DNA of 64,000 bases from Trachythela sp. YZ-2020 (taxonomy: Eukaryota; Cnidaria; Anthozoa; Malacalcyonacea; Clavulariidae): NCBI GenBank assembly GCA_016169945.1, contig JADLSH010000138.1, forward strand, positions 496,001-560,000, in the 5' to 3' direction. Below, piece by piece: positions 1 through 11,001 of the stretch. The notes under the pieces were generated by a model. That model had not been told where the DNA came from. It made no database searches and saw only the letters and a list, made by a program, of their open reading frames with translations. The position numbers and the translations under genes are program-made. The stretch's first letter is position 1; each line of letters starts with the position of its first letter.

Positions 1-499
1 AAATCGGCAAAGTAAGTATGCAAAATAGACACTTACCCGTTTAAAATGCTCTTTTTTCGGTCTTTCGACTGTTTTTCTTTTTGTGGATTTGTATTTTTTA
101 TTTGTATTTATTATGTCCTGACTCCTGAGTATTATAAAATGAGTGCAAAACTATTTTTGAAAAAGTTTTCAAAATGGCAGTCTTCTCTCGGTCTGAACTC
201 GCGCATGCGCATAACTTAAAAAACCGTCCATGACAAAAAAAAATGGCGGACAACTTTGCATTCCGCTATGTTTTCACATACCCGGGTGTAAATATCCGAG
301 CGGAATTAGTACCCTCGCACGGCGCTTCGCGCCGGCTCGGGGATAATTTGAATCCTCAAAATATGTCATTTATAAATGCATGCATGTATATTCCCTGGAA
401 TACTGGATTGAAGGATATATTTGTTTATACTTATAGTTTTACAGGCCTAATTTGAGTAAACTTATTAATACTTATACAAGTAATTAACTGTAAGGTGTA
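1..499. other. no gene recognised
   Basis: AT-rich sequence with a short ORF at 243-455 that shows no recognisable domain, and a GCGCATGC patch near 200. I see nothing I can annotate. Confidence 0.4.
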
Positions 500-643
500 C
501 AGTAGCGAAGCCAGCCTGACGATTTGGACATGCAATGCAAATTTTAAATCATTCATTTCTTTAGAAATTGATTGTTTTCACAGTCTATGAACACGGAAAT
601 ATTTGCATAGCATGACCAAATTGTCAGGCTGGCTTCGCCACTG
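500..643. repeat. 144-bp MITE with TA flanks
   Basis: Inverted arms of about 38 bp start with CAGTAGCGAAGCCAGCCTGA on the left and end with the near-complement TCAGGCTGGCTTCGCCACTG on the right. Both sides are flanked by TA (498-499 and 644-645), compatible with a Tc1/mariner-type or other TA-targeting non-autonomous element. A diverged fragment sharing the ATGCAATGCAAATTTTAAAT core lies near 3845-3917. Confidence 0.75.
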
Positions 644-818
644 TAGGTGTAAGGTATCAAAATTGTCGGGCATTACTATTAGGAACACTTTTAATAGAAC
701 AATGACTTACCTGTTTCGCTGGCTATTTCTTATTCGTCTCGAATATTCTGCCTTTTTTCTTCTCTACCAAGCATCAAAATATTGCAGAATCTGTTGTAAC
801 ACTCACGATGAAACTTAC

Positions 819-1106
819 ATGAAGCTGGTATGGGCAAATAACTGCCTGATGTACTTGCGGTTTCGGCGAAATCAACGCTGATGTTGCACTGTCTGGCAAG
901 TCATCGAACCTTAAACATAGTTTCGACGCAGCTTCCAACGCTATTTCCCCCTCTTTACACGGTAGTTTTCTCCATTTGGCCGCGAACGATACGAACTTAC
1001 ACCATGACGTATATGTAAATGCCGTTAATTTTTGTTTGGCATTATTCATAACATGCATAACACAGAAATCCCTTCTCTTCGGCGACTGACTTTCATCAGT
1101 CGCCAT
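819..1106 (-). CDS. candidate first coding exon, unknown protein
   Basis: On the minus strand an ATG at 1106 opens a 96-codon reading frame beginning MATDESQSPKRRDFCVMHVM. It ends at a strong splice donor, CAT|GTAAGT, at 819/818, exactly in phase 0. The composition looks protein-coding: basic N-terminus, then a Trp/Lys-rich segment around TSWCKF and a Cys-containing C-terminal part. The frame runs on only 14 codons past the donor, which supports splicing. CCAAT-type boxes lie 45-85 bp upstream. Later exons would be at lower coordinates or outside the window and were not found. I do not recognise the family. It could also be the 5' exon of a multicopy cnidarian gene. Confidence 0.45.
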
Positions 1107-1149
1107 TGTTTACAAGAGAATGAAGACAAGCTGTTAACGATGCCTCGTG

Positions 1150-1190
1150 ATTGGCCGGTTGTTAAATTCCATTCGTTCTGATTGGCCAAT
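1150..1190 (-). promoter_or_regulatory. pair of CCAAT-type boxes upstream of the 1106 ATG
   Basis: On the minus strand GGCCAAT occurs at 1150-1156 and the palindrome ATTGGCCAAT at 1181-1190, at -44 and -75 relative to the candidate start. This spacing is typical of metazoan TATA-less promoters bound by NF-Y. Functional role is inference. Confidence 0.35.
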
Positions 1191-1857
1191 ACTTAAAAAC
1201 ATGGTGTTGATTTCACTTGATGGCCGACAAAATTATTCACAAACAGAAACCGGAATATCTCCTCAATGAGCAATTTTAAAGATTGACATACCCATATTAG
1301 TAAAAAAAATATTTGGTTCCTCGATCGACGCATGAAAAAGTCCGTTTCCTAGCCGTCGGCCCATGGCCTAATAGCAAAAAGGTACATTTCATTATATTGC
1401 AGTAGATAATAGCCACTTAACAACCTTTTTACTTTCCTAATATTATCCGTAGATTTCCCCACTATAAATTGTAAAAAAATATTGTACACAGCACGGTAAT
1501 CTTTCAAAATACCAGAGTGCCAGCATAATTAAAGGACCACGCAAAAGACACGTACACTCCACGCAAAACCCACGCAATTAAACAGAGAAATGAAGGCGCG
1601 CTGCATGGGGTAATTTTGTTTTTTGGAGCCATGACTTAAGTACACTGAGTCGAGCCGAAATTACTTGAGAAATGAACCAATTCCTATGCAATCTAACTCT
1701 TTACAAACAGTCGTTGTTGTAACAAAAGAGTTATAACCACTAGTGTTTGTAACTAATTAGTATTTTCATGGAATAGGTACTACATTTGATATTATCTTTG
1801 AAAATTGGTTGGGTGCAAGGTAATTCACGAATGTCACAAAATTACTCAACACTTTAG
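1191..1857. other. no gene recognised
   Basis: Intergenic or intronic sequence. No conserved ORF, RNA gene or repeat boundary was recognised. Confidence 0.35.
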
Positions 1858-2106
1858 CTTTACTATGATGACGAAGTTGAAAAGCCATTAAGAGCAAGGG
1901 AAGATGACAAAGAAGAAGATAATGGCGACCAATTTGATGAATTGAGGGAAAAAATTTGTGGAACAAATGAATTGGTGAGGGAAGAAATGAAGAAAACGAA
2001 TGAATTGGTGAAAGAAAACACAGCAGCCATGAAGAAGATTGAAGCGACGTTAGCACAATTTCAAGTTAGAAGCATGACTTCCAGTATGACTTCCGTTGAA
2101 ACATAA
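1858..2106 (+). CDS. candidate terminal exon, acidic coiled-coil protein
   Basis: A reading frame opens directly after an acceptor-like ACACTTTAG at 1857 and runs 82 codons to TAA at 2104-2106. It begins LYYDDEVEKPLRARED and contains the Glu/Lys/Asn-rich block FDELREKICGTNELVREE with a repeated TNELV[RK]E motif, predicted to form a coiled coil, ending RSMTSSMTSVET. Codon use looks coding, whereas the opposite-strand ORF here is low-complexity. No upstream exon was found. It resembles the C-terminal coiled coils of Myb/SANT-type transposon accessory proteins, but that is only a guess. Confidence 0.4.
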   Translation, partial: LYYDDEVEKPLRAREDDKEEDNGDQFDELREKICGTNELVREEMKKTNELVKENTAAMKKIEATLAQFQVRSMTSSMTSVET

Positions 2107-2512
2107 TTTCCAATCTGTTCATTATCAATACCAACACTATTCTAGGCGGTTGCGTACTTTAGAATTACAGAATATATTCAAGGGAGAGGGAAATTATTGA
2201 AACATTCATACGTAATTAGATATGTGTAGGTATAGTAAGTATAGGCATAATTGTATTAGAGCCATTGCTAATCCGAATCGTAAAAACTAGTAGGCGCTTT
2301 ATACTGCAGATAGCCGACTGCCGAACAAATAGTCTGTAATAATGCATTTGGTAGAAATTATAGCCAGTTCATCTCACCTGAAATATTAAATATTGAGTGG
2401 GACAAATCGGTTTCTGTGTTCATATGACTGTTGTTCAAATTTTAATTTAATATCCTTCCCCGTTGCAACTGGTACGAACTTTATATGAAAGATTTATAAC
2501 CCTGACTCCCTC

Positions 2513-2540
2513 GGGGATGGGGATGGGGATGGGGAAGGGG
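2513..2540 (+). other. G-quadruplex-capable G-run cluster
   Basis: Five consecutive runs of four G separated by two-base linkers (GGGGAT three times, then GGGGAA, GGGG). This matches the canonical G4 pattern with very short loops. It lies in otherwise AT-rich DNA with no gene attached. Confidence 0.6.
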
Positions 2541-3303
2541 AATTCGGCGACTCATATTCGGGATAAATCGTCAATCCAAGGCAAAGTGTGTACCATAGTA
2601 ATGTCTACATTCAACAAAGTCTTACATTTAACAAAATAGAAAAGATTCTCAGTGATTCTGTTAAGTTATAGATAAGAGAAACGATCAAAGACTGAATATA
2701 ACGCGAAAAAAACTTGTCGAGGTTTAGGATAAGCTTTGCCGTTATTTGAATTACCTGTATTTAGCATTGGTTCTTATATTCTAAATTGTAAACTGCATGT
2801 ATAAGACTACATACAGGACAATTGCAAATGACTATAAAATGAGCTGTGTGACATCTGGAGGACAAGTCAAAAGAGTCGCAACTTAGTAGAGGGAATAATG
2901 AACTCTCGTTTCTTACATTTTATTACAGCAAATTTTTGAAAGAGAACTATTTAGATTATAAGAACTGTATAAATGAAACAAAGCGATTTATTTGGCGAGA
3001 AATACTGAGTTTTGTTTGTTCTTTGCAGTTTTCACCATAGAGATTATAAAAAATAATAGAGGGGGCATTGTGGGATAAATTCAGTCAAATATGAGCTATG
3101 AAGGAAAATTGAAGCTTCCTAACGGGACCTGATTTAAGTCCCGGATGTAAATTCGTGCTCTCATTGAAATCTACTTAGCAACAATGTCTTAGCAACAACA
3201 AAATCATTTTTATGGATGTGAAAAAGCACTGGAAAAAACATAAATTCAGTCAAAAGCATTTTTATGTATCTTAAGTATACATAATGGATTAATATCTACC
3301 TCC
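2541..3303. other. no gene recognised
   Basis: AT-rich intergenic sequence without a supported feature. Confidence 0.35.
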
Positions 3304-3309
3304 ACAGTA

Positions 3310-3645
3310 ATTTTTTCGGGGCCATTTTGGCCCCAAAAATGGGGCCAAAATTTTGACCCTGAGACGGCCCCTTTTAGTGGGGCTGTTTTGGCCCCAAAAT
3401 GGGGGCCAAAATTACAGCCCTTGATGGGGCCAAAACAGCCCCATTATAAGGGCCAAAACAGCCCCATTAAACGGGCCAATTTTAGTGGGGCTGTTTTGGC
3501 CCAAAAAATGGGGCCAAAATTTTGACCCTAAAACGGCCCCTTTTAGTGGGGCTGTTTTGACCCCAAACGGGGGCCAAATTTACAGCCCTCTTGATGGGGC
3601 CAAAACAGTCCCAGCTTTGGCCCCATCAAAGGGCCAATTTAGCTT
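3310..3645. repeat. left GGCC-rich array
   Basis: About ten degenerate units built from GGGGCCAAAA and its complement TTTTGGCCCC, interspersed with AGCCCCATTA-like units. Units occur in both orientations within the array, so it can fold locally as well as with its partner at 6700-7125. Confidence 0.7.
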
Positions 3646-6299
3646 TCGTTGAGGTTATTTTCGTTCGTAACATATAATAATATTAATAACTTCAAATAAA
3701 GATAAATTGACCCTTGTTAATAGGAACTAAAATTGGTGAAGATAAAATATAATAGTGAGTTACACAACAATTTAAAAGTTAAAAAATATATATTTATAAG
3801 TTTGACATTAATCTTAGTTTACACACATATATATACATGCAAGTTAACAGTGGCAAAACTAACAATGGCAAACTAGCATGCATGCATGCTATGCAATGCA
3901 AATTTTAAATTATTTGTGTTATTCAAAACTTACAAAACTTAATCTATTGCCTTAAACTCGATGCAGGTTTACTAGCATTTGCAGATTCTAAAAACTTCTG
4001 GCTGTTTGGGAACAAGGCTGACCTACCTATGGGACCTTGTTCGAAAGAGCCTCTGGGGGACATCAGCCACTAGGACCAGACTCAATCAATGCACCCAGGG
4101 TTTCTTAAGCCGAGAGCCCCCGCTAAGCCAAAGTTAGATCAGTGATTTAAGGTGCATTGGATCTCAACATGTTATGTCTAAGAGTGTGGTCTTAACTGAG
4201 ACAAGGTCAGGCAAAACTAAAAAACGGTCTGTTAAATCATGTCCAACAATATGTCCAAAATATTCCTTGTCCTATTCAAACTTCAGTTAGGCACTACAAG
4301 TACTATACCAATGGTGTTTGTTCATAAGTTATAATCACTAACCAATACAGTGGTAATCCCCCGACAAGGGGTGGAAAAAATAATTTTCTTCCTGTGAGCA
4401 CAGCCTGAAGATAACACATTTCCTGCAGCCTGCAGTCTGAAGATCACGAATATGTCAAACCTAGGCTTATCTAGCTATAAATTGTAGCCTATAATGCACA
4501 TACATACTGTCTGGTGAGCATGGTTTCAAACTAAAGAATGATTTCTTGGCAGTTGGCAGATATATCTAATGGCAAGTCGGCAACAACAGTTTTCTATTTT
4601 GTGTTTATTTGTTTTCGTAGGCTCACAGCAATCGCCAGTTATCACTTATCCAGAAAAAAGTTACAAATTGAAATAGCTCAATATTTTTGTAGTGTTTATA
4701 TGAAATCTATTTACTTAACAACTTAATAAAAATTTTTTGCACTTCAAAAAATTTACGTCAACACATTCAGCCGCACACTGTATTGTCATTGGTATTTTTA
4801 GGGAAAATTGTTGGGAATAGGTTAAAAAATGTCTTACTCTAGGCAGGTTAGGATTATAAAATATATAAAAGGCACATTGTAGTTAATTAAGAGGTTAAAA
4901 CACAATAGTGAATACACACAGTATCTCTTGTTAACCATTAAGTCACAATGTACTCTTCCTCAAGTGCAATTTTACCCGGATTAATAATGTCAGTCAATAT
5001 CAAGGGAAAAGTTACCCATTTTAAGTAATATATTTCAAAGTCTTTTGAAACAAAAACCATAAACATATGATCTCTAGGGTATTGGACGTGGGTCGGGCAG
5101 CAGGGCTAACTTGGTTTACCTTAATCAGGCATTTGCTATTATTTCCTAATAATTTTCATTTTTGTCTATTTGGGAACTAGCATATCCAGCATATCCCCGC
5201 CAGGATCTGGGCAAAGTATTAATGCTGTATTTAAATTAATATAATGCTGTAAGTGACTTATCATTTCCAAGGGCTATAACTGTGAAATATTGACACTGCT
5301 CATGAAAATGTGATTTCAGGTTTGGTACGACACAAATAGAAACAGCACAGGCACCAAATTTACCTGTGCTTGGCCCTTGTAAACAGGTAGTCCAAGCAAT
5401 AAGCATGCATAAATCTGGTAAGGGATGTCATTTTATTTGTGTGCAATTACCAAATATATTTCATCCGATATTATATATTGTACTAAACACAGGTATGTGT
5501 ACTCCTGAAAGACCTGAAAAGTCTATGAATAAATTCCTCTTGAGAAAGCGAGCTAGGATAGCTCTGGTAGCTATGCTGGCAGCTGGCTAGGGTTCTACAT
5601 CCTCTAATCATCCCCAACATAAACAGTCATTGATGCCATACCAGGTTCTCGACAGAAATGATATTATGATAGCACATACTGTATTATTACAAAGAAAGGA
5701 TTGTTCTCCTCTCATAAAAAGCTAAAGATTTTGCTTTGGTGATTGTATTAACATCAAAGCTAAATGAGTCAATATTTCATATACTTTTAAAAGTATCAAT
5801 TCATGATCATCTGAACAGTCCAGCATATAAGCAACAATAATCAGCAACGATAATTTCTGTCTTCCTGACAAAAACTTTTCATTCCATCTTCAAAATAATT
5901 CTCTTCATTATTTTCCCAAAATAATTCATTAATCTTTATTTATAGGACTATAGAGTTCCATGAGTTTTTCACCATTGTATTTGAACTCAACTAACACAAA
6001 GTCCTTTCAACTCAATCATATATGTCGAAAGCCACTTTACTTTTAATTTGTTTAATATGGCTACGGGTGAAAAAACTCTCTTGGCGATTGAAAATATACC
6101 GGGAGGAATTTTAAAAATACATGTGCTTTGATACGACGCAAAACATATTAAAAATTCAACGTTTGCGATCTATCGAATTGACGTAATCGATCGAATTACT
6201 TGACGAGCTGTCCGGCGTGTCAATAACATTACAAGTATTCTTCAACCTAAGAAATATCCAACGCGAGAATATCATAGTCAACCGAATTTATAGATTTTT
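3646..6299. other. interior of the GGCC-armed element, no gene
   Basis: No ORF over about 75 codons and none with a recognisable domain. Short ORFs at 4538-4726 and 5366-5590 look accidental. A partial copy of the 500-643 MITE core occurs near 3890. Confidence 0.35.
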
Positions 6300-6560
6300 A
6301 GTTCAACAAGAATAATTTTCTTGTTTCAAGAAAAGTCAGAATATTATTTTATGACGCAAGAATATCATTCTTGAAATAAGAAAATCCCCTAGGATTATCT
6401 TGCCTAGATTAATTTTCTTATTTTAAGAAATGTTTTCTTAAAACAAGAACTTTTTTCTTATAATTTTTCTAGACAAGAAATAATTTCTTAAAATAAGAAA
6501 AATAATCTAAAAAATAAGAATTTTATTCTAGGCTAGACTTTGATTTTTTCAGTGCGACTG
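6300..6560. repeat. TTCTTATTTTAAGAA palindromic MITE
   Basis: Alternating AAGAA and TTCTT blocks spaced about 10 bp form multiple nested palindromes, and the right side ends in CTAGACTTTGATTTTTTCAGTG. This AAGAA-array design with a CACTGAAAAA-type terminus is a common foldback MITE layout. It appears nested inside the GGCC-armed element. Confidence 0.5.
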
Positions 6561-6699
6561 CGGCTTTAGTTAATCAGAATATTCTGGACCATACAAGTAC
6601 ATGTACTGTATGTGGTTGTTCATGGCCGCTATTCTTGCAAATGGGGTCAAAATAGCATTTGTAGCAAGAGATTTGTAAACAAACTGCTCTCCTGTTTTG

Positions 6700-7125
6700 G
6701 CAATTTGGCCAAAAACGGCCTCCGTGTTTAAAAATAAAAAAACAGCTCTAAACTTCTGCCCATAATGTGACAAGACGGCCCCAGAGTTGTGTCTTGGCTC
6801 CTGTCAGAGCCAAAACGACCCCCTTTCAAATTGGCCCAAAACGGCCCCCTATGGCTAAAACGGCCCCAGAGTTGCGTTTTGGCCCCTGTCAGGGTGTCAA
6901 AACGGCCCCTGTTTAAAAGAGCCCAAACGGCTCCCTGGGGCTAAAACGGCCCCAGAGTCGTGTTTTGACCCCTGTCAGGGCCAAAACGGCCCCTATTTAT
7001 AAGAGCCCAAACGGCCCCTTGGGGCTAAAACGGCCCCAGAGTTGTCTTTTGGCCCCTGTCTGGGCCAAATCGGCCCCTCTTTTAAAGAGCCAAAACGGCC
7101 CCCTGGGGCCAAAATGGGCCCAAAA
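6700..7125. repeat. right GGCC-rich array
   Basis: Repeated GGCCAAAACGGCCCC and GGCTAAAACGGCCCC units with CAGAGTTG spacers, in the opposite orientation to the left array. A 114-codon ORF across it is a by-product of the repeat and not a gene. Confidence 0.7.
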
Positions 7126-7138
7126 AAATTACTGTGCG

Positions 7139-7300
7139 CCAGGAGGTTATGTTTTAACCCGGTTTATATGTGTATATGTGTGTGTTTGTTTGTCTGTAAG
7201 CACGATAACTAAAAAGTATCAATCAATACGCGGAGTTAATGGCCATAGGCGAAGGTTTGTTACAACTTGTGCGTTTTTACACGTGTATGTCGAGGGAAAC
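7139..7300 (+). repeat. GGAGGTTATG-type interspersed repeat
   Basis: Starts CCAGGAGGTTATGTTTTAAC, then TG-rich GTGTGTTTGTTTGTCTG and AAGCACGATAACTAAAAAG. This order is typical of a dispersed repeat seen in many invertebrate genomes (from memory, not searched). It abuts the right end of the GGCC-armed element. Confidence 0.4.
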
Positions 7301-8113
7301 AGCAGTTAGGTGGACTTGAGATATACTCTAGCGCAGTCTCTCACGTTAAAAAAGAGATAATATCAATATATTAAACCATGAAAATGCATACAGTAGTTGA
7401 AAAAGTCAGTAGATAATATGCCAAAAGGCTGAAAGCTACATAAACCAATACGCTACACTGGCTAGAAGTCCTTGAATTTTATTGTTCCTGACCTGTACGA
7501 ACGCTATGCAGTTATTTATCTCCTTATTTACAATAAATGCAAAACACTGAAGAACACGGTAAGTCTTGTATGAGAAAGCACAATTCATTCAACGCGTTGT
7601 TGAATTGACATTCAATTAACATTCATTCATTCAACGCGTTGTGAATATCCTATTAAGGTGGCTCCTGGTAGTCTCCTTACAGCAATCTTAAAAGAGAGAA
7701 GATTTCCGATATAGATCTAATTTGTTCGACAAAAACAACAAAACAATAAACTATATAACAACTCGCAATGCAAATTGCTACACAACCCATCAAATTTTGT
7801 ATAACCTCAATAGGCCTATTATCTAATGGAGCTTTGCCGCAAAGCATTCCGGTAGTTGGGTATCAAATTCACTTCCTTGAGAAATTTTGTTTTCATGGCG
7901 GCAATTTTGTTTCAAAGAACAAATTATTAATTTTCTATCCAATCTACGTCGGGATCGTTATTATTTTTATCGCTGTGTGTAAAGAGAAGCCTTGGCTAAA
8001 CTCTGTAGAAATTAAAAGGAATTTGCTGTACGTATTACGGAGAAAACGGCCTTGAAAGGACGCCATGAGTGAACACAATTCGAACATAAACGGTTTTAGA
8101 ATCGAGTTGCTCA
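7301..8113. other. no gene recognised
   Basis: Contains a 95-codon ORF at 7768-8055 with a hydrophobic C-terminal stretch but no recognised family, and short AACGCGTTG-centred repeats at 7590-7640. Nothing firm. Confidence 0.3.
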
Positions 8114-8119
8114 ACGTTT

Positions 8120-10272
8120 AGGCCTGCTCTGGGATCTTAACTCGCCGCGAGATAATGCGAGTTAAGGCGAGTTTAGGCGATTTAAGAAAAAACACAACTT
8201 TTAGGTAATTAAATATGCAAGTATAGGACCTTTAAGCAAAATACATTAATAATACATAATTAATTGTGAGTGCATAGTACATGCATAGAATAGGAAATGA
8301 CTAGAAGGGCCACTTGAGGCCGAACCTTTGAAGTTTTTGACGCTGCGCATGTCGCATTACGCATGTTCATTACCATTATTCTAGCCAGTCAATTGCATTT
8401 TCTGACCAAGAAACACGCTGAACTGGCTGGTCCGCCATTATTCTGGCCAGATAACTGCATAAAAATAGGGTGTCACGTTGCACTGCTGAGTGGCCTTTCT
8501 GGTCATTTCCTATTGTGTGGTACATGTATTTTGAAAGAGCTCCACTCCCCACACACACCACCAGGGGGTCTGGGGTGACTGTCATGTAAACAAGACCCAG
8601 TTGAAACTTATTATTAATTTGCTTGTTATTTTGCCGTATTACTAATTTTAAGGTTATACCACAAATTGCTGGAATTAATACAATGAAGAACATAAACCGC
8701 TATATAATAACATTTTTTTTTAAATTGAATTGCATACTAATACATATTACTAAGTTCAGGCCTGGAACCACAACCAATTGGAAATCTGAAAAATCAGGGT
8801 TGTGGTTTGAATGTAGGAACGATGAGTTTTAGTGCACCCCATGGGGTTGCTATCCTATATTTTGAGAATTTCCAAATGCATGAATGTCTTGTCGATATTT
8901 TGGAAATTCCAAGGTTACAGAATATATTAAAACTCTGATATAAATGCATCTTCCAATGTGGCAATACATTATAGTTATTCAAATGAAGTTTCTCAGAGTT
9001 GAATAATAAATTTCCGCTGGATAGCTTGAGAGAAGGCTCTCTCTGTTGCAGTGGCTAACATGAAGTATTTAAATGAATTCATGAAAAATGAAATGAGACG
9101 ATATGATGATATCAAGATATGACATTTATGGGATAAATATATATTATAAAAATTTATAATTTCCTTTCCATAAAAATGTGAACAGGACAAGGCTGACTAT
9201 AAACGTTGACTAGCATCATGCTGTGGTTTATGAATATAATAATGTAAGTTTCAACACTGTTGATATAAAATATTAAATGTTATGCACTACTGCAATTCAG
9301 CACTTGTATATAATATAGGAAAGGAACTGTTCAAAAGCTAATGTTGAAAACAGACTGATTCTTGCCATTCTGACTTGAATGTAAGGGTTCCTATGGCATA
9401 ATATATACCTATGCTTGATAGTATGTAACTTATGAACCAGTCATTGGAAAGTCCCGCACTCCCCTACCCGGGACATGCCGGGGAATATCAGGGATTTATT
9501 TGCAGATTAGCCTATCTGTTATGCCTCGGTACCCAGGGCATTAGACAGCATTAACTATGTGTCGTGATGGCCAGGGATTATGGACCGAATCAGCGGGGAT
9601 AAGTCTGTTTGAGATGTATTATTCCTTGTTCATGGACATTTATCCTATACTCTATAGACATTGTTTTCCTAAAAGTAGCTTTTACAGGATAATGTATTGA
9701 CTTTGTATAGATTGCAAGGTACAACAGACAAAATGCAAAATATTTACATACTTTGGCAAAGTTTGGACAAACTCTGGATTGCATGTTTGGCCTCCAAAGA
9801 CCAAAACTGGAGAAATTTTAGAATAGTTTGTTGAATAATTTTTGGTGCCCGGGTAGCAGGGGACTTTAGTCATGTTTAGACTAGTAAGAATGCCACGTAT
9901 AGCGGGGAATTAAAATGATTTAGAACACAACCTTTATATAATGCCCTGTTGTTCCCCGGGTAGAGGGGTGCAAGGCTTTCCGGACAAGATTAGGAGGGGG
10001 GATATCCGAAAGGGCTTGCTGGAGAGAGTGGGCTTAGCCGAAACACGGGAAGTTACATGAAATAAACAACCAGAACACTCCTCTTCCCTTCCCTGGGGAT
10101 AGGGTGTTTACACTGTATATAGTATTTACTATTTTCAGTATTTTAATTTGGTTGGCGAGTTTAGGCGATTTAGTGCGAGTTTAGGCGATTTAAGATAAAC
10201 TTTGCCAATTTTTATCCGCGATTTAAGGCGAGTTAGGGCGATTTATGCGAGTTAAGGTACCAGAGCAGGCCT
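8120..10272. mobile_element. 2,153-bp DNA element, 6-bp target duplication ACGTTT
   Basis: Ends are AGGCCTGCTCTGG at 8120 and CCAGAGCAGGCCT at 10272, a perfect 13-bp inverted repeat, flanked by the direct duplication ACGTTT (8114-8119 and 10273-10278). Just inside each end are arrays of GCGAGTTTAGGCGATTTA / GCGAGTTAAGG units in opposite orientation. There is no transposase-like ORF, so it is non-autonomous. A 6-bp duplication does not match the commonest superfamilies (hAT 8, Mutator 9, Harbinger 3, Kolobok and piggyBac 4). The superfamily is left open. Confidence 0.8.
8289..8514. repeat. 226-bp MITE nested in the 8120-10272 element
   Basis: Inverted ends AATAGGAAATGACTAGAAGG and its near-complement CCTTTCTGGTCATTTCCTATT. 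The interior contains two related copies of a TGGCCAG/CATTATTCT motif. A possible imperfect 8-bp duplication (TACATGCA/TACATGTA) lies a few bases outside. Confidence 0.6.
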
Positions 10273-10475
10273 ACGTTTTCAAGTGTTGTAATGTTGTAAG
10301 AGACCGTCGGTAAACGATTTTGCTCTAGAAATATTCTCATGTTGTCTATCAATGCTGATCATGTATTTTTACCGATTGATCATAACTTTTATAGCCACCA
10401 TATTTTGCGACTTAAAATTGATATTAAAAGCTGCCCTAGAATGGTGTAAACAATGGTAGTCGTTTATTATAGTCT

Positions 10476-10907
10476 TCATATCGTTGCGTTTGGATTGTAG
10501 AATGTTACTAACCTACTAATATTCTCTCTATATGGTTTAGCTATTGAAGTTAGTTGTTGCGTCACTATACAATCGTACTTAGTCCAAATGCTAAATGCTA
10601 GGTTTACAATTTCTGACACTCTGTTTTTCGAGTCGTCGAGTATCATAAGAATATTAAACCATTTAAAAGTCTCAGCCGCTACACACAGAAGCTTCTCCAC
10701 TACCTCTTGCTCACATTGGATTGGTATAAAGTCAGAGTCTTTGATATACTTCCACTCTTGACAGGTAGTATTACAAACATAAGTGGGGCATATGAGTATA
10801 ATGTGTTCGAAGTGGTTCATATAGTCTTTCTCTAACATATCTAGTAGATATCTAGTCTTACCGCAGCCAGTCATCCCAACTATCAACATATTAAATGGCG
10901 TCTCCAT
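10476..10907 (-). pseudogene. Polinton-type genome-packaging ATPase, C-terminally short
   Basis: 143 codons. Residues 11-18 (GMTGCGKT) are a Walker A motif, residues 86-92 (ILMILDD) a Walker B, and VTQQLTSIAKPYREN at 115-129 matches the downstream Gln-rich sensor segment of A32/FtsK-HerA-like ATPases of Polinton/Maverick elements and related virus-like elements. These enzymes pump DNA into capsids. The region after Walker B is shorter than usual and the frame stops soon after the sensor, so I read it as a decayed copy. The start lies 17 bp downstream of the capsid-gene stop on the same strand, consistent with original co-organisation. There is no obvious sign of ongoing function. Confidence 0.75.
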
Positions 10908-11001
10908 ATTATATATTCGTTGTTTAGCATTGGATACTTTGTAAGTTTCGGTTGACGAAGTTTACAAGACCATCTGAGACGACGAAGATGTGACAGACAA
11001 C

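Larger units (their letters stand above)
3304..7135. mobile_element. 3.8-kb element with GGCC-rich inverted arms
   Basis: The left end ACAGTAATTTTTTC (3304) is mirrored by the right end AAAAAAATTACTGT (7135), and both ends lead into long arrays of GGGGCCAAAA / GGCCCCATTTT units (3310-3645 left, about 6700-7125 right). The arrays are inverted relative to one another, so the ends could form a very long stem. The inner 3 kb has no transposase-like ORF, so the element is non-autonomous. Immediate flanks (CTACCTCC left, CAGGAGGTTATG right) are also partly complementary, so the true boundary may be a few bases further out. No target duplication was clear. Confidence 0.6.

Noticed and set aside
6965..7309. 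A 114-codon Pro/Lys-rich protein
   Set aside because: It is the translation of the GGCC-rich terminal array and has no independent coding evidence.
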